A DNA stretch of 64,000 bases from Drosophila miranda (GCF_003369915.1 NC_046674.1:12338001-12402000), one strand, 5' to 3'; shown: positions 10,097 to 21,861, counted from the stretch's first letter. Numbers and translations: made by a program. The notes: generated by a model not told the origin, from the letters alone.

Positions 10097-13000
10097 CTAC
10101 TGCTGCAGCTGCTGCTTGAGATTCTCGGCCAGCGATTTGCCCGTCTCCAGCGGAACTACAATGTTCCTTAGGCTGTCGATGCTGTTCCGCAGCTTGGTGG
10201 CCTGAAATTTGCTGGGCAGCTTCGGTGATCCACCCACCGAGGCAAATGCAAATGTCTTATACTCCTGATCCAGTGCAGGGCAGCAATCCAGAGTCAAGTA
10301 TGGTAAGAGGTTCTTTAAATATATCGTACATATGTGTATATACATAGGGGTTTTATTTGCAGCAGCAAAAATATCAATACTATTAATAAGAAAAAACAAG
10401 GTTTAAATAGAAACAGCAGGTAAGCGTAAGCGGGGGGTCAGTGCTTCGATATAGTCAACAGATATGGCTACAAAGTAAGATTCTTTAAAGTTGTGCGTAT
10501 GTGTCATGGGGTGTGTGCTGGTTTAGCCATAAATTAAACATGAAACAGGCAATGCGAGAGGGTATTCCCAATGGTATCCCCCCGAGAGATAAATACCAAA
10601 AGAACACCCCAACTTAAAGATTAAAGAAATTATACATGAACAAAATTATACATTAAAAACTGGTCACGGTCCAGCGCTCGTCCTGTCATGGATGGGTCTC
10701 TGTGATCCTTATGTTACCTGATTGCCGCTGGGCGAACTGGCCTCGCTGAGAGTGGTCGGTGGCTGGCCCATGTACGACTGGAATGTGGGCGTAGGTCCGC
10801 CACTGCCATTGTCCCGATTACCGCTTCGGGTGGTCACCTTCTCCTGCAGCGTGTTGAAGGTCTTCGAGAGCCACGGCTGCCAGCTATTGCGATTGGTCTG
10901 CAGCTCGCTGAGTGTGTTGTTGAGCTGATGGTTTAGATCCTGGTTCTTGCACTCGGCCTCCACCTGCGCCAGCTTGGCCTGGGCCAGCTCCAGTTCCAGT
11001 TCGCGTATTCGCTGGGAGGCGGCATTGAGTGGATCCAATGGACCCAGAGGCGGCTCATTGGCATTGCGCATGGCATCCGTTTGCCGGTTGGAGCGGCCTT
11101 CGCCGGACTTGGCATTATCGTTGCCGAATCCATCGATCTGTTGCAGGCAATGCTGGCACTTGGAAACCGTTTGCTGGATGGAAAGGATTCCATTAGTTAG
11201 ATATTTTGCGATACATTATCAAAGACTCACCATGACCTTGCTCAACGTCTCACTGAGCGTGTTCATGTCCTGCTCCTGACGCTGGATGATCTGCTTGTAT
11301 TCCTGTATGATGCCGGTGTGCTTCTTCTCCTTATCGACGGCCCGCTCATTGGCCACGGTCAGCTGTTGGGTCACCGTATCTATCTCCGCCTGAAGCTTGC
11401 GGCGTTCCTCGCCGAACCGGTTCTCATAGATCTGCGCCTCCTTCTCCAGGCGCTCTTTGTGCTGCTTCTTAAGCAAGAACTCCTCCTCGTACTGCTTAAG
11501 TTTCTTGATCTTCCTCTCGCACGACTGCTTCATCACTTTGCGCGCCTGAATGGAGCTGCGACACTTCTTGGGGAGCGTTACCCTGAAGTACTTGAGTATG
11601 CCCTCGAAATCCAGCTGGCGCAGGTCGGACTCACAGATTGACAGCAGTGTCACAGCCACCTGGAAGAGCACAGGCAAGCCGTCCAGTAGGAATACGTCCA
11701 GTACGTGGAATACAAAGCAGAGCGGAAAGCGAGCCGTGTACAGAGTGAGGAACCATTGGGAGGCGTACATGTGCGTCTCAATGCCGCAGGCGGTGAAATG
11801 CTCATGCAGTTTGGGTAGCTGATCCTTGATGAGCCGCTCCAGTTGATACAGCCGCAGGTACAGAACCTCAAACCCTGCCTTGTAGAGATCTCGAAGCCCG
11901 TAGTCATACATTAGTGCGACCAAGACACAGAAGGCATCTTCCTCGGGCATCTGGGAGAGCAAACGTTTGATTGCTGTTCTATTGATTTCCCTATTTTCAT
12001 AAATTACTCACATGAAGCAGCAGACTGGCTGCTATGAAGCTGAGGCCCTGGCAATAGCCAACCTCGCTGTCATGGACAGCATATGCCTTGGACACCTTGA
12101 AGAGCGCATCCTGACCAGAACCGCCGGTTTCCTTGAAGCATTTGTGCGCCGGAAAAGTGCGATGTATATCCCGCTGGATGACTGTCTCGCATTTGGTTTC
12201 CTATAAGAGATTTACAATTGAATTTACTCCCTTTATAGGCTCGAAAACTACTAACTTTGGTGATCAGGATCTTGTACATGTCGTTCATCTCCACCTTGCC
12301 CTCGACACTGGCTAGTTTCTGCCAGATCTTCTCACGCAATGCCTCTGGGACACCGAGACGCACAAGGGGAGCCAGATTCTTGGGCCTCTTTTCGCTGTCC
12401 CATTCCCGCAAAATGGGATCCCATTCATCGAGTGTATCCTGCGAGCAGTCCTTGGATACTTCACCAGTGCCACTCAGGAGCGGCTCATCGCCATCACTGC
12501 TGTAGTCTGTGGGGCAATCATCCTCGATTGAGGCAATGGACGTGCTGCGCACAATGCGCGAAAGATTGTTCATGCCCATCTTAAGCAGGGACGAGGATGC
12601 TGCTTGCTGGCCCGGATGATCCGTGATCTCCTCCGAGGGATCTATGCTGTTCACCTTCCAATTGAGCTCATCGGTGCGCTTGAGATGCAAGTAGAAGCGC
12701 AGCGTCATTGGGCGTTTGGATATGAAGTGATCCATGATGCGCATCTCGCTGGCCGACTGTATAGTCACTGGGGTTTCAATCACGAACCGGACTGGCTCCT
12801 GGATGCCACGCATCACAATGTCCACGGCCACGGTAAGATTGGTTTTGGACGATTCCAGATTCAGCTGCTCGAAGGCCTTCTCCTGGGCCTTCCACTCGGC
12901 TCGTATGGCATAGGGCAGGCAAGAATTTAGCGCAAGGGCATTCTCTGACTCTGCCGTTGCTGCTCCTCCTCCTCCAGTTGCTGCTGATGTTGCTCCAGCT

Positions 13001-14905
13001 GCTGGTACACCTGGCGCTGTCACGTAGCCCATGTTGAGCAGATCAATGAGATGCATATCCTTCTGGACCACCAGTTTGCCTGGGGCCACGAGCACGCCAA
13101 AGCAGCGCTCAATGTACAGGGGCTGGAGTACGTTGGAGGGCGTTTGCTTTACGGTAATGCATACTTCTTTATCCGTATTGGCTCGCAGCTTGAAGCAGCC
13201 CCGATCCCGGGGGACTGCAGCATAGGAGTTCTTGGCCACCTTCTCGCGTATCTCCAGGGAGACGATGAACTCGTAGCCAGCCGTGTTAAGGGGGTTACCG
13301 CTCACATCCGACGTTACAGAGTTGGCCATGTCCACGGCCGATGTGAGGCTGCAGCTCATGCTGGGCGGATACGTCTGGAATGCTTTCTGGAAGCAGGCTG
13401 GAAACAGAGTAATGCAAATAAGCGAATGAGATCATGCCAAAAACCGTGCTGAAGATGATCTGATCTGACTCACCGCTCACTTGATTTACCGCCTCGGGTA
13501 TATGGCACCGGAACACATGGCATTGGAAAAGGGCATCTCCGTGCAGCCAGGTAAAGGCAAAGCAACCATTCTCCGCCGTATCCACGGGACCGCGATAGTA
13601 TAAAATAATGCTGGATATCTCGTAGGTAGCTATAATCGTATTGCTCTCCGCATCATGAAGGCTGGAAAGGGATGCGAGCGAAATACCTAGCTTGAATGAA
13701 TCATATTTTTGGGGAAACTCCTTTTTCTACTCACACGACCAGACCATCAGAGCAGATGGGAATGCTCACAGTAATCTTCAGTCCCACGGACTTTGAGCCA
13801 CTGTTCAGCTCGTTCATAATGCGGTAGACATCTGTCTCGGATTTGGGTGCATTGATGTTTGCGGCACCCAGGTAGGTCACACCCGAAAAAATGGTACAGC
13901 CCTGATCGATCTCTGAAACTGTTACAATGGATTTATATATGTAAAGTAGAGCATTGTCTATGTGGCACAAAAACTCACCCTCTTCGTCGGTTGTATCGCC
14001 TTTCTCCGGCTTCATGGCATCCTGCTTCTCCTCCACGCAGGCGGGACTCGCATCAATGCAGTCATAGAACACAGAATGGCCAACGCGATTGTGTGCATCG
14101 GAGTGGGAGGCATCGTCCACAGCCTCCTCGCTCTTGGGCGTAAAAATATTGCAGGGGAAACGCATCTCGGGGTCTGTGCCAGTGACAGTAACAGTGCCAG
14201 TTAATGGCAGTGTCAGAGACTTTTGTTGATGATTCGGAACTCGCTGGGTCGTAGTCTTATCACCGGCAGCTGCAAAATTTAAATGTTAATTGACAATTAC
14301 GAGAAAAGTGCGCAAGTCGAGAAACAATAATTGAACTGAATTTATTGAAATTGTTATGTGTTATGTGCTATGGGGTTTACAGAACGTTTGTTTGTTATTT
14401 GTTGCCATGACACCCTCTACCATCGGCGTACCGAAGCTTACATAGATAAGATTGCAGCTGGCTGGCATTACTTACTATCGACTCGCTTAAATTTCAATTC
14501 CAATTTGGAGCGCGCTCAGCCAGCGTGTGTGCACAGCTGTCGGAGCGGATCGTGTCTGGCAGACTGGGAATTTCTATGCTTTCAGTTCTCGCTGTACTCA
14601 CCTACACCTCGCTCCAGCTCCAGGTCCCGCAGGGCGTCCGTCATCTCGTGCTGAATATCGCTCAAGTTGCGATTGTGCGCCATGTCCAGCGTGGGGGATC
14701 GATCACCACCTCCCTCGGGAGAGGAGAGCGCCAAGGCACTCAGCGAGGTGGGCGGCTTGCCTGCGCCTGGTTCCTTTGGCTCCTGAGCCACAGCTCGCTT
14801 TGACGGCTCCGTGGGACTGGCGACATTGCTGTCGGTGACTATTTCGTATTCCCCGCTGGTCGTTATCGAGGACTCCGAGGACTTTGTGCTGAGATTATCA
14901 TCCAT
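10097..14905 (-). CDS. GAPcenA: Rab GTPase-activating protein (PTB + kinesin-like + TBC + coiled coil)
   Basis: RABGAP1 family; it stimulates GTP hydrolysis on Rab proteins in membrane traffic. Exons in coding order: 14602-14905, 13979-14269, 13735-13912, 13474-13661, 12256-13397, 12012-12200, 11231-11950, 10709-11173, with matching phases, giving 1158 aa. The N-terminus is acidic and Ser-rich; a PTB/PID domain lies at about 199-330, then the RABGAP1-type middle domain (about 345-490). The TBC domain (about 660-880) carries the arginine finger in RDIHRTFP (Arg ~715) and the glutamine finger in YCQG (Gln ~752), so it should be catalytically active. The C-terminus is a long Lys/Glu/Gln coiled coil. 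Exon 8 ends GGCAATCAG|GTAACA, and a downstream exon 10097-10264 (EYKTFAF...) opens in the same phase, so a second isoform of about 1211 aa with a different end is likely. From memory this is the fly gene CG7112. Confidence 0.9.
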
Positions 14906-15483
14906 TGTGTCCGCTCAAGGTTGCCGTAGGGCCGAGGGTTTTCTTCGCTTGCCTTTGTGTGTGTGTGTTTATGTTTGTGTGGAGTCTTCGTCTGCGTTTC
15001 TTTATTTGCAGTCTGCAGCGCAACTTAGGAAATGCGCATTTTCGAGCAGGTACACAAATCAATTTCTATTTCTGCTCCAAGGGCAACATTCCATTCGCTT
15101 TCGTTCGCTATCAATTAGGTTTCTTTAATTTTCAACGGAGTAACATCCATTCCATTGTGTCGCTTGGGCCACCGCGTAAATCGATGACGAATCGGAACGG
15201 TTTGGGGGCGTTGATTGCGTTGCATATATATGCGCATGTATGTGCCACAAGACCTACTTCTGTGTGTTCGTGGGGTGGCGCCTGGGGTCAACAGTTTGCT
15301 ACCATCGCGGATGTGATCGGCACCCTTGCATATAGATTTTTCGTTAGCCAATGACAGACTCCTCTGCACGCCACTACACAGATGACTTTTTGGTATACTC
15401 GTCTGTCTGAATGACACTACAGCTTCAGTGGATCCCTCACAGCCTCTATTACTATAGTTTTGCGTTGATTTTAATCTGTTTTG

Positions 15484-15577
15484 TTTCCTACCTGATTGAC
15501 TACTTTTAAGTACTCTCTTTTATTGTATAGTGTATAAAACAAGCTTTAAACAAAAAAGGTCAACAAAAAAACAGTGG
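15484..15577 (-). repeat. Dispersed repeat, copy C (94 bp identical to copy A)
   Basis: Read on the minus strand this matches 774-867 base for base, and the similarity ends sharply on both sides. It lies inside the divergent intergenic region between GAPcenA and the HSPA14-type gene, about 110 bp before the GTATATTT cluster. Confidence 0.85.
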
Positions 15578-15689
15578 AATTAATTTATCGTAGTACAGAA
15601 AACGTTTTGTTGAATTTATTTTCCTTCATTTCAGATTTGTTTACAAGCTATTTAATGATATTTTTACTTAATTGCAACCAGGGTGACCG

Positions 15690-15822
15690 TTTACGGTATT
15701 TTTGATACTTTTCGGTATTTTTTGGGGTCCAAAATGAGCCGACGGTATATTTACGGTATATCGGTATATTTCTGAGGGTCGGGCGGTATATTTTATCGAT
15801 ACATCCGCAGTCACACTGTTGA
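15690..15822 (+). promoter_or_regulatory. GTATATTT array with DRE and motif-1-like box (HSPA14-type promoter)
   Basis: Several CGGTATTTTT and CGGTATATTT boxes, then GAGGGTCGGGCGGTATATTTTATCGATA with a perfect DRE octamer at 15794-15801, then GTCACACTG at about 15811-15819, close to Ohler motif 1 (YGGTCACACTR). This is a typical TATA-less housekeeping core promoter of Drosophila and lies about 105 bp before the start codon at 15927. It may also serve GAPcenA on the other strand. Confidence 0.65.
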
Positions 15823-15926
15823 CAACACTACCGGGAAAAAACGTGCGTGATTTAGATTATAGTAAGATTTGCCAAATTATTTATAAGGTTCCGGGTAATT
15901 AATTATTAACTATTAACTAAAACGCG

Positions 15927-17462
15927 ATGTGGCCGCGATTTGGCATCAAGATTGGCAACAGCACCCTCTGCATTGCTTACGTAAAGGCCGATGGCAAGGC
16001 TGAAGTCATCGCGAACAAGCAGGGCGATCGTGTCTCGCAAGCGTGTTTGCTGTGGGATGGCGACTCCGAAATTGAGTGCGGTCTGACGGCCAAACAGAAG
16101 ATGGCCACACGGCCCAAACAGGCGGTGGCACACAGCTTCCAGCTGCTACAGCCAAAGGAGCACTTAACCGAGGAGATTTTTTCAAATGCCCTGAAGGATA
16201 TTCCCTGCGACTTTGACAAGGAGGAGCTCGTGTTTCGAATGGAGCACGCGGTGCCCTCTGACAAGGAAGACCAAGATGACCAAATTGTGACCAAAGAGCT
16301 AAGTGCCTACCAGGTCACGATGGAGCTGCTGCGCGCCGAACTGGAGTTGGCCCATCAATATCATACTGATGCGGATCAGGCTCCCATTGCCGTGTTATCC
16401 ATACCCAGCTACTATCCCGTAGAGGCCTTCAAGCTGCTGTCAGACGCTGCTGAAACTGCCGGCTTCCACGTGGCTCAGATAATAGCCGAGCCCACGGCGG
16501 CCGTCTTGGGCTATAACATTGGCGAGGATGAGCTGCAGGCTCGCCAGCATGTTTTGACCATCAAGTGCGGTGGACTGTATAGCGATTTCGCCCTGTTTGC
16601 CGTACAGAATGGTTTCTTCATTGAGCTGGCCACGTTTGGTCCGTTCGCCATCGGTGGCCGCCAGTTCACCGAGGCCTTGGTGCAGTTCATCTGCGAGGAG
16701 TTCAAAAGAAAGTACAAATTAGATCCGCACGAGTCGCGTCGATCGCTCGCCAAGATCCGCACAGCAGCCGCCAACTGCAAGCATACCCTTACAACGATGC
16801 CCTCCACTCAACTGTACATCGACTCCCTGATGGACGGCGTGGACTTCAACGCCCAGATGTCGCGGGCCCGCTTCGAGAGCCTCATTCAGCCAGTGATTAA
16901 CAACCTAATGCAACAGCTAGGCGAATGTATCGAACAGGCCCAACAAAAGCGTCCGGAGCTGAAGCGCGTCGACCACATTGTCCTCCTCGGCGCCACCATG
17001 CAGATCCCCAAGCTTCAGGCGGCTGTGGCCTCTCGCTTCCCCGACGCCAAGCTCCACAACAGCCACTCGGCAGATGAAGTGGTGGCCATCGGATGTGCCC
17101 GTCAGGCAGTCTGCCTACTTGATCCCCTCGAGCAGCAGCTGCAGAAGGCCGACGACTGTGTTCTCGTCGAGGATGATTTGTACATTTGGCACGGAGACGA
17201 TGAGGCGAATGCCACACTGGTCCTGGGAAAGGGCAGCGTATTGCCACAAAAGATCAGAGTAACTCTGCCACAGTCGAGCGAAGCTGGCGATGGCCCGAAT
17301 GAGCTATCCTTGTTCAAGATACGAGCTGGGGACAAGGAGATATTGGCCAACCTCCCTGGCCCCGCGGCCGCAGAGGACGGACTGTTTCAACTGGAGGTTG
17401 AGGTCAACTGGAATGACAAGGACGGAAATGTAGTTCCGCAGGTGCGGCTGAGTTGTATGTGA
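15927..17462 (+). CDS. CG7182: HSPA14-type Hsp70 (ribosome-associated chaperone family)
   Basis: Single-exon gene of 511 aa, the same size as human HSPA14 (509 aa) and much shorter than canonical Hsp70. The actin-like ATPase fold is visible from RFGIKIGNSTLCIAYV, the Hsp70 signature variant IIAEPTAAVLGYNIG, and the adenine-side VLLGATMQIPKLQ motif. The canonical phosphate loop GIDLGTT is altered to GIKIGNS, as in HSPA14 relatives. The substrate-binding part is short (about 100 residues) and lacks the helical lid and EEVD end. Human HSPA14 works with the J-protein MPP11 at the ribosome; that role is transferred by homology only. Its poly(A) signal AATAAA at 17539-17544 lies 38 bp from the oppositely oriented primase stop codon, so the 3' ends probably overlap. 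The CG number is from memory. Confidence 0.92.
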   Translation: MWPRFGIKIGNSTLCIAYVKADGKAEVIANKQGDRVSQACLLWDGDSEIECGLTAKQKMATRPKQAVAHSFQLLQPKEHLTEEIFSNALKDIPCDFDKEELVFRMEHAVPSDKEDQDDQIVTKELSAYQVTMELLRAELELAHQYHTDADQAPIAVLSIPSYYPVEAFKLLSDAAETAGFHVAQIIAEPTAAVLGYNIGEDELQARQHVLTIKCGGLYSDFALFAVQNGFFIELATFGPFAIGGRQFTEALVQFICEEFKRKYKLDPHESRRSLAKIRTAAANCKHTLTTMPSTQLYIDSLMDGVDFNAQMSRARFESLIQPVINNLMQQLGECIEQAQQKRPELKRVDHIVLLGATMQIPKLQAAVASRFPDAKLHNSHSADEVVAIGCARQAVCLLDPLEQQLQKADDCVLVEDDLYIWHGDDEANATLVLGKGSVLPQKIRVTLPQSSEAGDGPNELSLFKIRAGDKEILANLPGPAAAEDGLFQLEVEVNWNDKDGNVVPQVRLSCM

Positions 17463-17538
17463 AAAAGAGAGAGAGAGAGAGCTCGCATGCAATCGTTTAG
17501 TCTATTTATTGTTGGTAGCCTAATCATACTAATACATA

Positions 17539-17582
17539 AATAAAAGTAACATCGAAAGCCGCACTGAAATCAATCCTTTATT
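17539..17582. other. Convergent poly(A) signals
   Basis: AATAAA on the plus strand at 17539-17544 belongs to the HSPA14-type gene. AATAAA on the minus strand (17577-17582) overlaps the last base of the primase stop codon (TGAATAAAGG), so the primase 3' UTR is very short and the two mRNAs probably overlap tail to tail. Confidence 0.7.
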
Positions 17583-18966
17583 CAGAACTGCAAGACGTTA
17601 GTGCGTTCTTTGTTGCTGCGTTCCAGCTTTCGCAGGAACTCCTCAAACACCACCACGCCCTTGAACATGCTGGTCTTCTTGTGGTCCTTGATGCGACTCT
17701 TGTCCTCTGGGGCCTCCATATAGCTCTTGGTCTTGTCATCGTAGGCATTGATCTCGTGCAGCAGTTGAGTGATGGTGGGCACCGTGGTGGGATCGAACTT
17801 GGCCACGGCATTGACGCTGAATGGCACACAGACCTTGCCCGTGGCTGGATGTATGCAGAATGGAGATTTCAGCAAATGGTTGAATCCCCTGGTCACGTTG
17901 ATGTCCAGGCGCGGATAGAGCAGGCACAGCTGCACCTCCTGGACAATGTTTTTCAGCTTGCGACTCCACACATTGGCCGTCGACGTCCGCATAGAATTGG
18001 AATACTTGACGAAGCTTTCCCAAATCAACCTTGAGTGGGCTCCATCCTCATGGCTTTTCTGCAGATAGCCCTCGAACTCAGTACGGGCTCCGTCGTCGTG
18101 GATCATGTGCAGCAGCTTATTGACACCCTTGGGTGTGCCAAAGAGATTCTGGTCTTCGATAATAATCTCCTCGAACAGGGGCTCAATGATCTTCAAAGCA
18201 CGCTTGAAGCTGTGATGTGAACGATCTCCTAGCTGACATCTCGGCGAGTTGCTGCCCATAAAATTTACGTAGCTTACAATATTCAAATACTCAGCCACGG
18301 CATAGCGGCCGCGGCCGTCCAAATGACGCGCCTGATGATCACACACCCAGCAATGGATGCCACGACGTCCAGAGAAGACCCACAGTATGTGCTCGAAGCC
18401 AAAATCCTCGCGCAGTGCGAGATCCAAGACGCGTGCCGCCAGTACCATGAATTTCCAACACTTGAGGCACACCTCGGCACCCGAGCAACAGGTTCGGACC
18501 TCGTCATAGTCTGTCATATCGATATCGAACACTAGCTCGCGTTGCACGGGGGTCAGACCGCCCGGAACTATGCGAAAGTTCGTTGGCCTGGTGTGCATCA
18601 CGGGTCCAATGTCGATTTTGTACGGATTTCGCGAGCAAATCTCCTTTTCCAGCTCTGCCTGGGTTTCGAAGCAGAGGTAACGAATGTAGATGTCATCGTG
18701 AAGGGTAAAGGATATTTCCCGGTTACAGAAGACGCCATCCTCAGCTACGGAATACAGGGGATTGGGGGATTGCTAAGTTCTTGAGCGGTCGTTTTAGAGG
18801 GGGTGCACTTACAGAGTCCGTAGGAGAGCCAGCGATAGAACGGCTGATGCGGAAAGAGACGCCTGTAGTAAACGGGCAGCATGTCCGGCAGGATCGTGGG
18901 ATCAAATGCAGGCACTACCGTCTGCTGGGGCACTGGAGTTTCCAGATCTGTGGCTTGTTTTGACAT
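17582..18966 (-). CDS. DNApol-alpha50: DNA primase catalytic (small) subunit
   Basis: PRIM1 orthologue; it synthesises RNA primers within the polymerase alpha-primase complex. Exon 1 is 18813-18966 and exon 2 is 17582-18744, giving 438 aa with a phase-1 junction (GGACTCT|GTAAGT, TAG|CTGAGG). The metal-binding catalytic motif is VFDIDMTDYD (Asp ~125 and ~127). The Zn-binding cysteines are in the segment C-C-x5-C-x2-C (about 137-147). FSGRRGIHCWVCD, a signature of the archaeo-eukaryotic primase fold, is intact at about 180. A 5' UTR acceptor (TTGCAG at about 18974-18979) precedes the ATG, so a non-coding first exon is likely. The length equals that expected for the family; nothing is missing. 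Confidence 0.94.
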
Positions 18967-19533
18967 TCTAATCGACTGCAAGAATTAAGAGCGATGGTTA
19001 AATCTGACTTATAAAGTTATAAGTTATTATATATTATAATAAAGGAAACTCAAAGGCCATCAAATGTTCTTGTCGAAACCTTATAATTATATATTATGTA
19101 TATTTTTTTTTGCTGATTTTTGTTTCTTTTTCAAAGAGAAATACACGGGTTTGAGCTTAAAAGTATTGAAATATTTTAACGACATGCAATTGTTAAAATT
19201 ACGAGGCTACTTAATTGTCAGTTTATGCGTCGAATAGAATCGATTTAACACAATGGAATACCGCAGTATGAACGTGGTCAGAGATGATGAGTCGTCTGAA
19301 GAGTTTTGCTTAGGCTACAATAGAAATTGTATATATATATTATGTATCTATATATATGCATATTACTATATACTCGTATGTATATTGTATGTATCTAGCT
19401 TATGCCTAGGTTAGATCATTGTTGTAGCTTATAGATTAGAACACGAGACGATAAGACATCCCTTCCACAAAGCATCACAGAGCCCGCATCCACGTAGCAT
19501 TGACGACCGTGTGACCTGATCGACCATTCTGCT
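18967..19533. other. Intergenic, primase 5' / PHAF1-like 3' side
   Basis: AT-rich sequence with TATATATATGC-type runs at about 19330-19390, probably the 3' UTR of the next gene and the primase leader. I see no coding potential. Confidence 0.5.
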
Positions 19534-20844
19534 CTAGGCCACGGTCAGACGAATGTCCTGCATTTTGTGCTGCTGCCAGGAGTGGGCGGGCTGCCGGGGC
19601 GGCGCTGTGTTGTAGAGCGTCACAGAGGCAATATGATTGTTGGGCATCACTTCGAATATAAGATCTTGATAGCCGTAGCAAAAGGTGGAGCCAAAGGGAT
19701 TCGCCGTGTTCGTTGAACTGGCACGATGCAACACCACTGGCCGCTCCGACGTAGACAACGAGCCACTGATCTCGTCCCATTTGGTGTAGGCAGTTATATT
19801 CACATAGTCTTGCTTTGAGGGCGTCATCAGATCGAGGTTATCACTGTGCGGGTGGTCCGTTTGCAGCTGGAACTGGAACTCGCAGCGATGGTACATATTG
19901 AAATTGAAGTGGCCCGGATAGTTCGTGTGCAGAATGAACTTCTTGCAGGTCTGTGTGCGAGCGTCGAAGAGAACATCGATGCCCAACGTGAAGTAGTTGA
20001 AAAATATGTCGCTGCGCTTGCTTTGCGCCTGTCGATTCACGCTCGAGCTGTGTATTTTCATCTTGTCCTCGCTCTTGAAGAATATGCGGTTGGGAGCACC
20101 AAGATTGGTGGCCACATCCTCGCAGCTGTCTCCAAAGAGCAGTTCTCGTGTGAAGCACTGCCGACGTGGCTCCAAGGCACGACCAGAACCCTCCGTAAAG
20201 AGATTCAGCTTGAGGCCTTTGGTGTGGCCATAGGAAGTGCGAAGAACTGTGGCCGATTCCAGATACATTTGTCTATGGTAGCAGCCCAAGGGCAGTGCAG
20301 GAGCACGGTTTTCCGCAACATTGCTGCCAGCGTAGAGAGACATCTTGGAGACGACCGGCGAGGCACCATTCAGGAAGACCAAGGAGCCAAGCCCATGGCC
20401 ATATCCAGAGTGCAATTTGCTATCTACAGGGAAGTAAAAGCTGAGTCCTCTGAAGTGCAGGGCAAAGAGTTGCTTGGCTGCATCATACACTCCCGGATGG
20501 GTGGCTCCGAACGAATGCTCGATCTGTTCTATACTGGGCAACACCTCGGGTGAGTTGAAGTAGACGCCTCCGTATTTCAGCTTCACCAGCTTCATGTTGA
20601 ACACCTCTATTGTCTTCAGACGCTGCACAACGGGATCGAAAATCAAGCGCACACCATCCTGTGGCAGATTGATGATTATGTCCACGCCCAGTGGATTTGT
20701 ATCCGAATATAGCACCTGGACACCTTTGATGATCCCCACCTGCGACTGTATGATGGAGATGGCCTGCGAGAAGTGCATGCCCAGGACAAACTCCCAGGCG
20801 TCGCAGCTCATCGAGTTCTCGGGCACAATCTCAAGTTCGAGCAT
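19534..20844 (-). CDS. CG7083: PHAF1/UPF0183 family protein
   Basis: Single coding exon of 436 aa starting MLELEIVPENSM. The sequence is collinear with the conserved UPF0183 family (human C16orf70/PHAF1, about 420 aa), including WEFVLGMHFSQAISIIQ, LPQDGVRLIFDP and the YGGVYFNSPEVLPSIEQIEHSFG region. The human protein has been described as a phagophore-associated autophagy factor (MYTHO/PHAF1) that acts with BCAS3; in flies I know of no demonstrated role. The C-terminal part ends in a short phrase of polar residues (QQHKMQDIRLTVA). No transmembrane segment is seen. The family assignment is secure; the CG number is from memory of the entry UPF0183 protein CG7083. Confidence 0.92.
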   Translation of the reverse strand: MLELEIVPENSMSCDAWEFVLGMHFSQAISIIQSQVGIIKGVQVLYSDTNPLGVDIIINLPQDGVRLIFDPVVQRLKTIEVFNMKLVKLKYGGVYFNSPEVLPSIEQIEHSFGATHPGVYDAAKQLFALHFRGLSFYFPVDSKLHSGYGHGLGSLVFLNGASPVVSKMSLYAGSNVAENRAPALPLGCYHRQMYLESATVLRTSYGHTKGLKLNLFTEGSGRALEPRRQCFTRELLFGDSCEDVATNLGAPNRIFFKSEDKMKIHSSSVNRQAQSKRSDIFFNYFTLGIDVLFDARTQTCKKFILHTNYPGHFNFNMYHRCEFQFQLQTDHPHSDNLDLMTPSKQDYVNITAYTKWDEISGSLSTSERPVVLHRASSTNTANPFGSTFCYGYQDLIFEVMPNNHIASVTLYNTAPPRQPAHSWQQHKMQDIRLTVA

Positions 20845-21861
20845 TCTTCTCTACAAATTGGACGGACGGATTTTTTAATATTACGGATGGTTTTTTTTTG
20901 TTTGCAAATCGCCACCTTACTGACCTTGATATGTGAAATCAGCTGCTGTTGCTGCTGCCCCACGAATATATACGCAATTTGTTGCTGGTGGGGTCGCGAC
21001 AAAGTATTTTTTGAGCTATTTGTCCGCTGTTGCCGTTTTAGATTTTCAATATAATTGTTTGATCCTGAATTTCGCTTGTTTGCGGGCGTGACGCCTTGGA
21101 AATCTTAATCGCAATTACGCAATGTAGACCGAAATTAATAGTTTTTAGATGCTTGGGTTTTGCTGACGAACTTAAGTGTATGTTTAGGCGTAATGTTTTC
21201 TTCTAAAAACGGACAAAGGCGAAATGCGCAGCAGAAAAAATGAGATAATAACAAAGTGCTGGCGCTGCCGGACTTCCATGGGCAGCTGTTTTGCCAAATT
21301 GCAAAACAACAAATTACGCCTCAAACTAATTTTAAACTTATGACGAACTAGTTCATTGCTAGACTTAGCATCTAAACTTATACTAGGTTGTTTGGCATAA
21401 ATTAATTTAAGAACATTTTTTTAAGTCGTGTATTTACTGCAGTGTGGCAGCGCCACCAAGGTACACAACAGCTGTTGCAGTTTTTTCGCGCGCTTTTCTC
21501 GCAGTCCACGACGAGCAAGCTCTTACCTTTTTTTTTAGTTTTAAAGGAATGTTTAAAGATAACCAGCAGTTTGCCGTGGTTTAGTACACTCTCGTGCTTT
21601 AATTAAAAGTCGTTGATTGTTTATAGGAGTGCTTAATCGGTTGAAATTCGGTCGTTAGTTTCCGCCAATTGGTTCCCGACCGCGCAAAAGAAAATTTTTT
21701 TCTGTGACTATCAACACCGTTTGTGTGACATTTACCAATACTGTACAAAAAATTTGGCGGAAAGGTAAATATATATTGTATTCTTTGTTTACAGCCCATT
21801 ATTCGCTTAATACTAGTATAAAATCGGTATAAAACCATTGCATGCAAACAATCCTCACCAA
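20845..21861. other. Intergenic between PHAF1-like gene and Pex2
   Basis: Non-coding. It holds the probable promoter and leader of the PHAF1-like gene and the Pex2 3' region. A perfect 8-bp inverted repeat TGTTTTGC/GCAAAACA with a 6-nt spacer sits at 21287-21308. No gene is supported. Confidence 0.5.
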
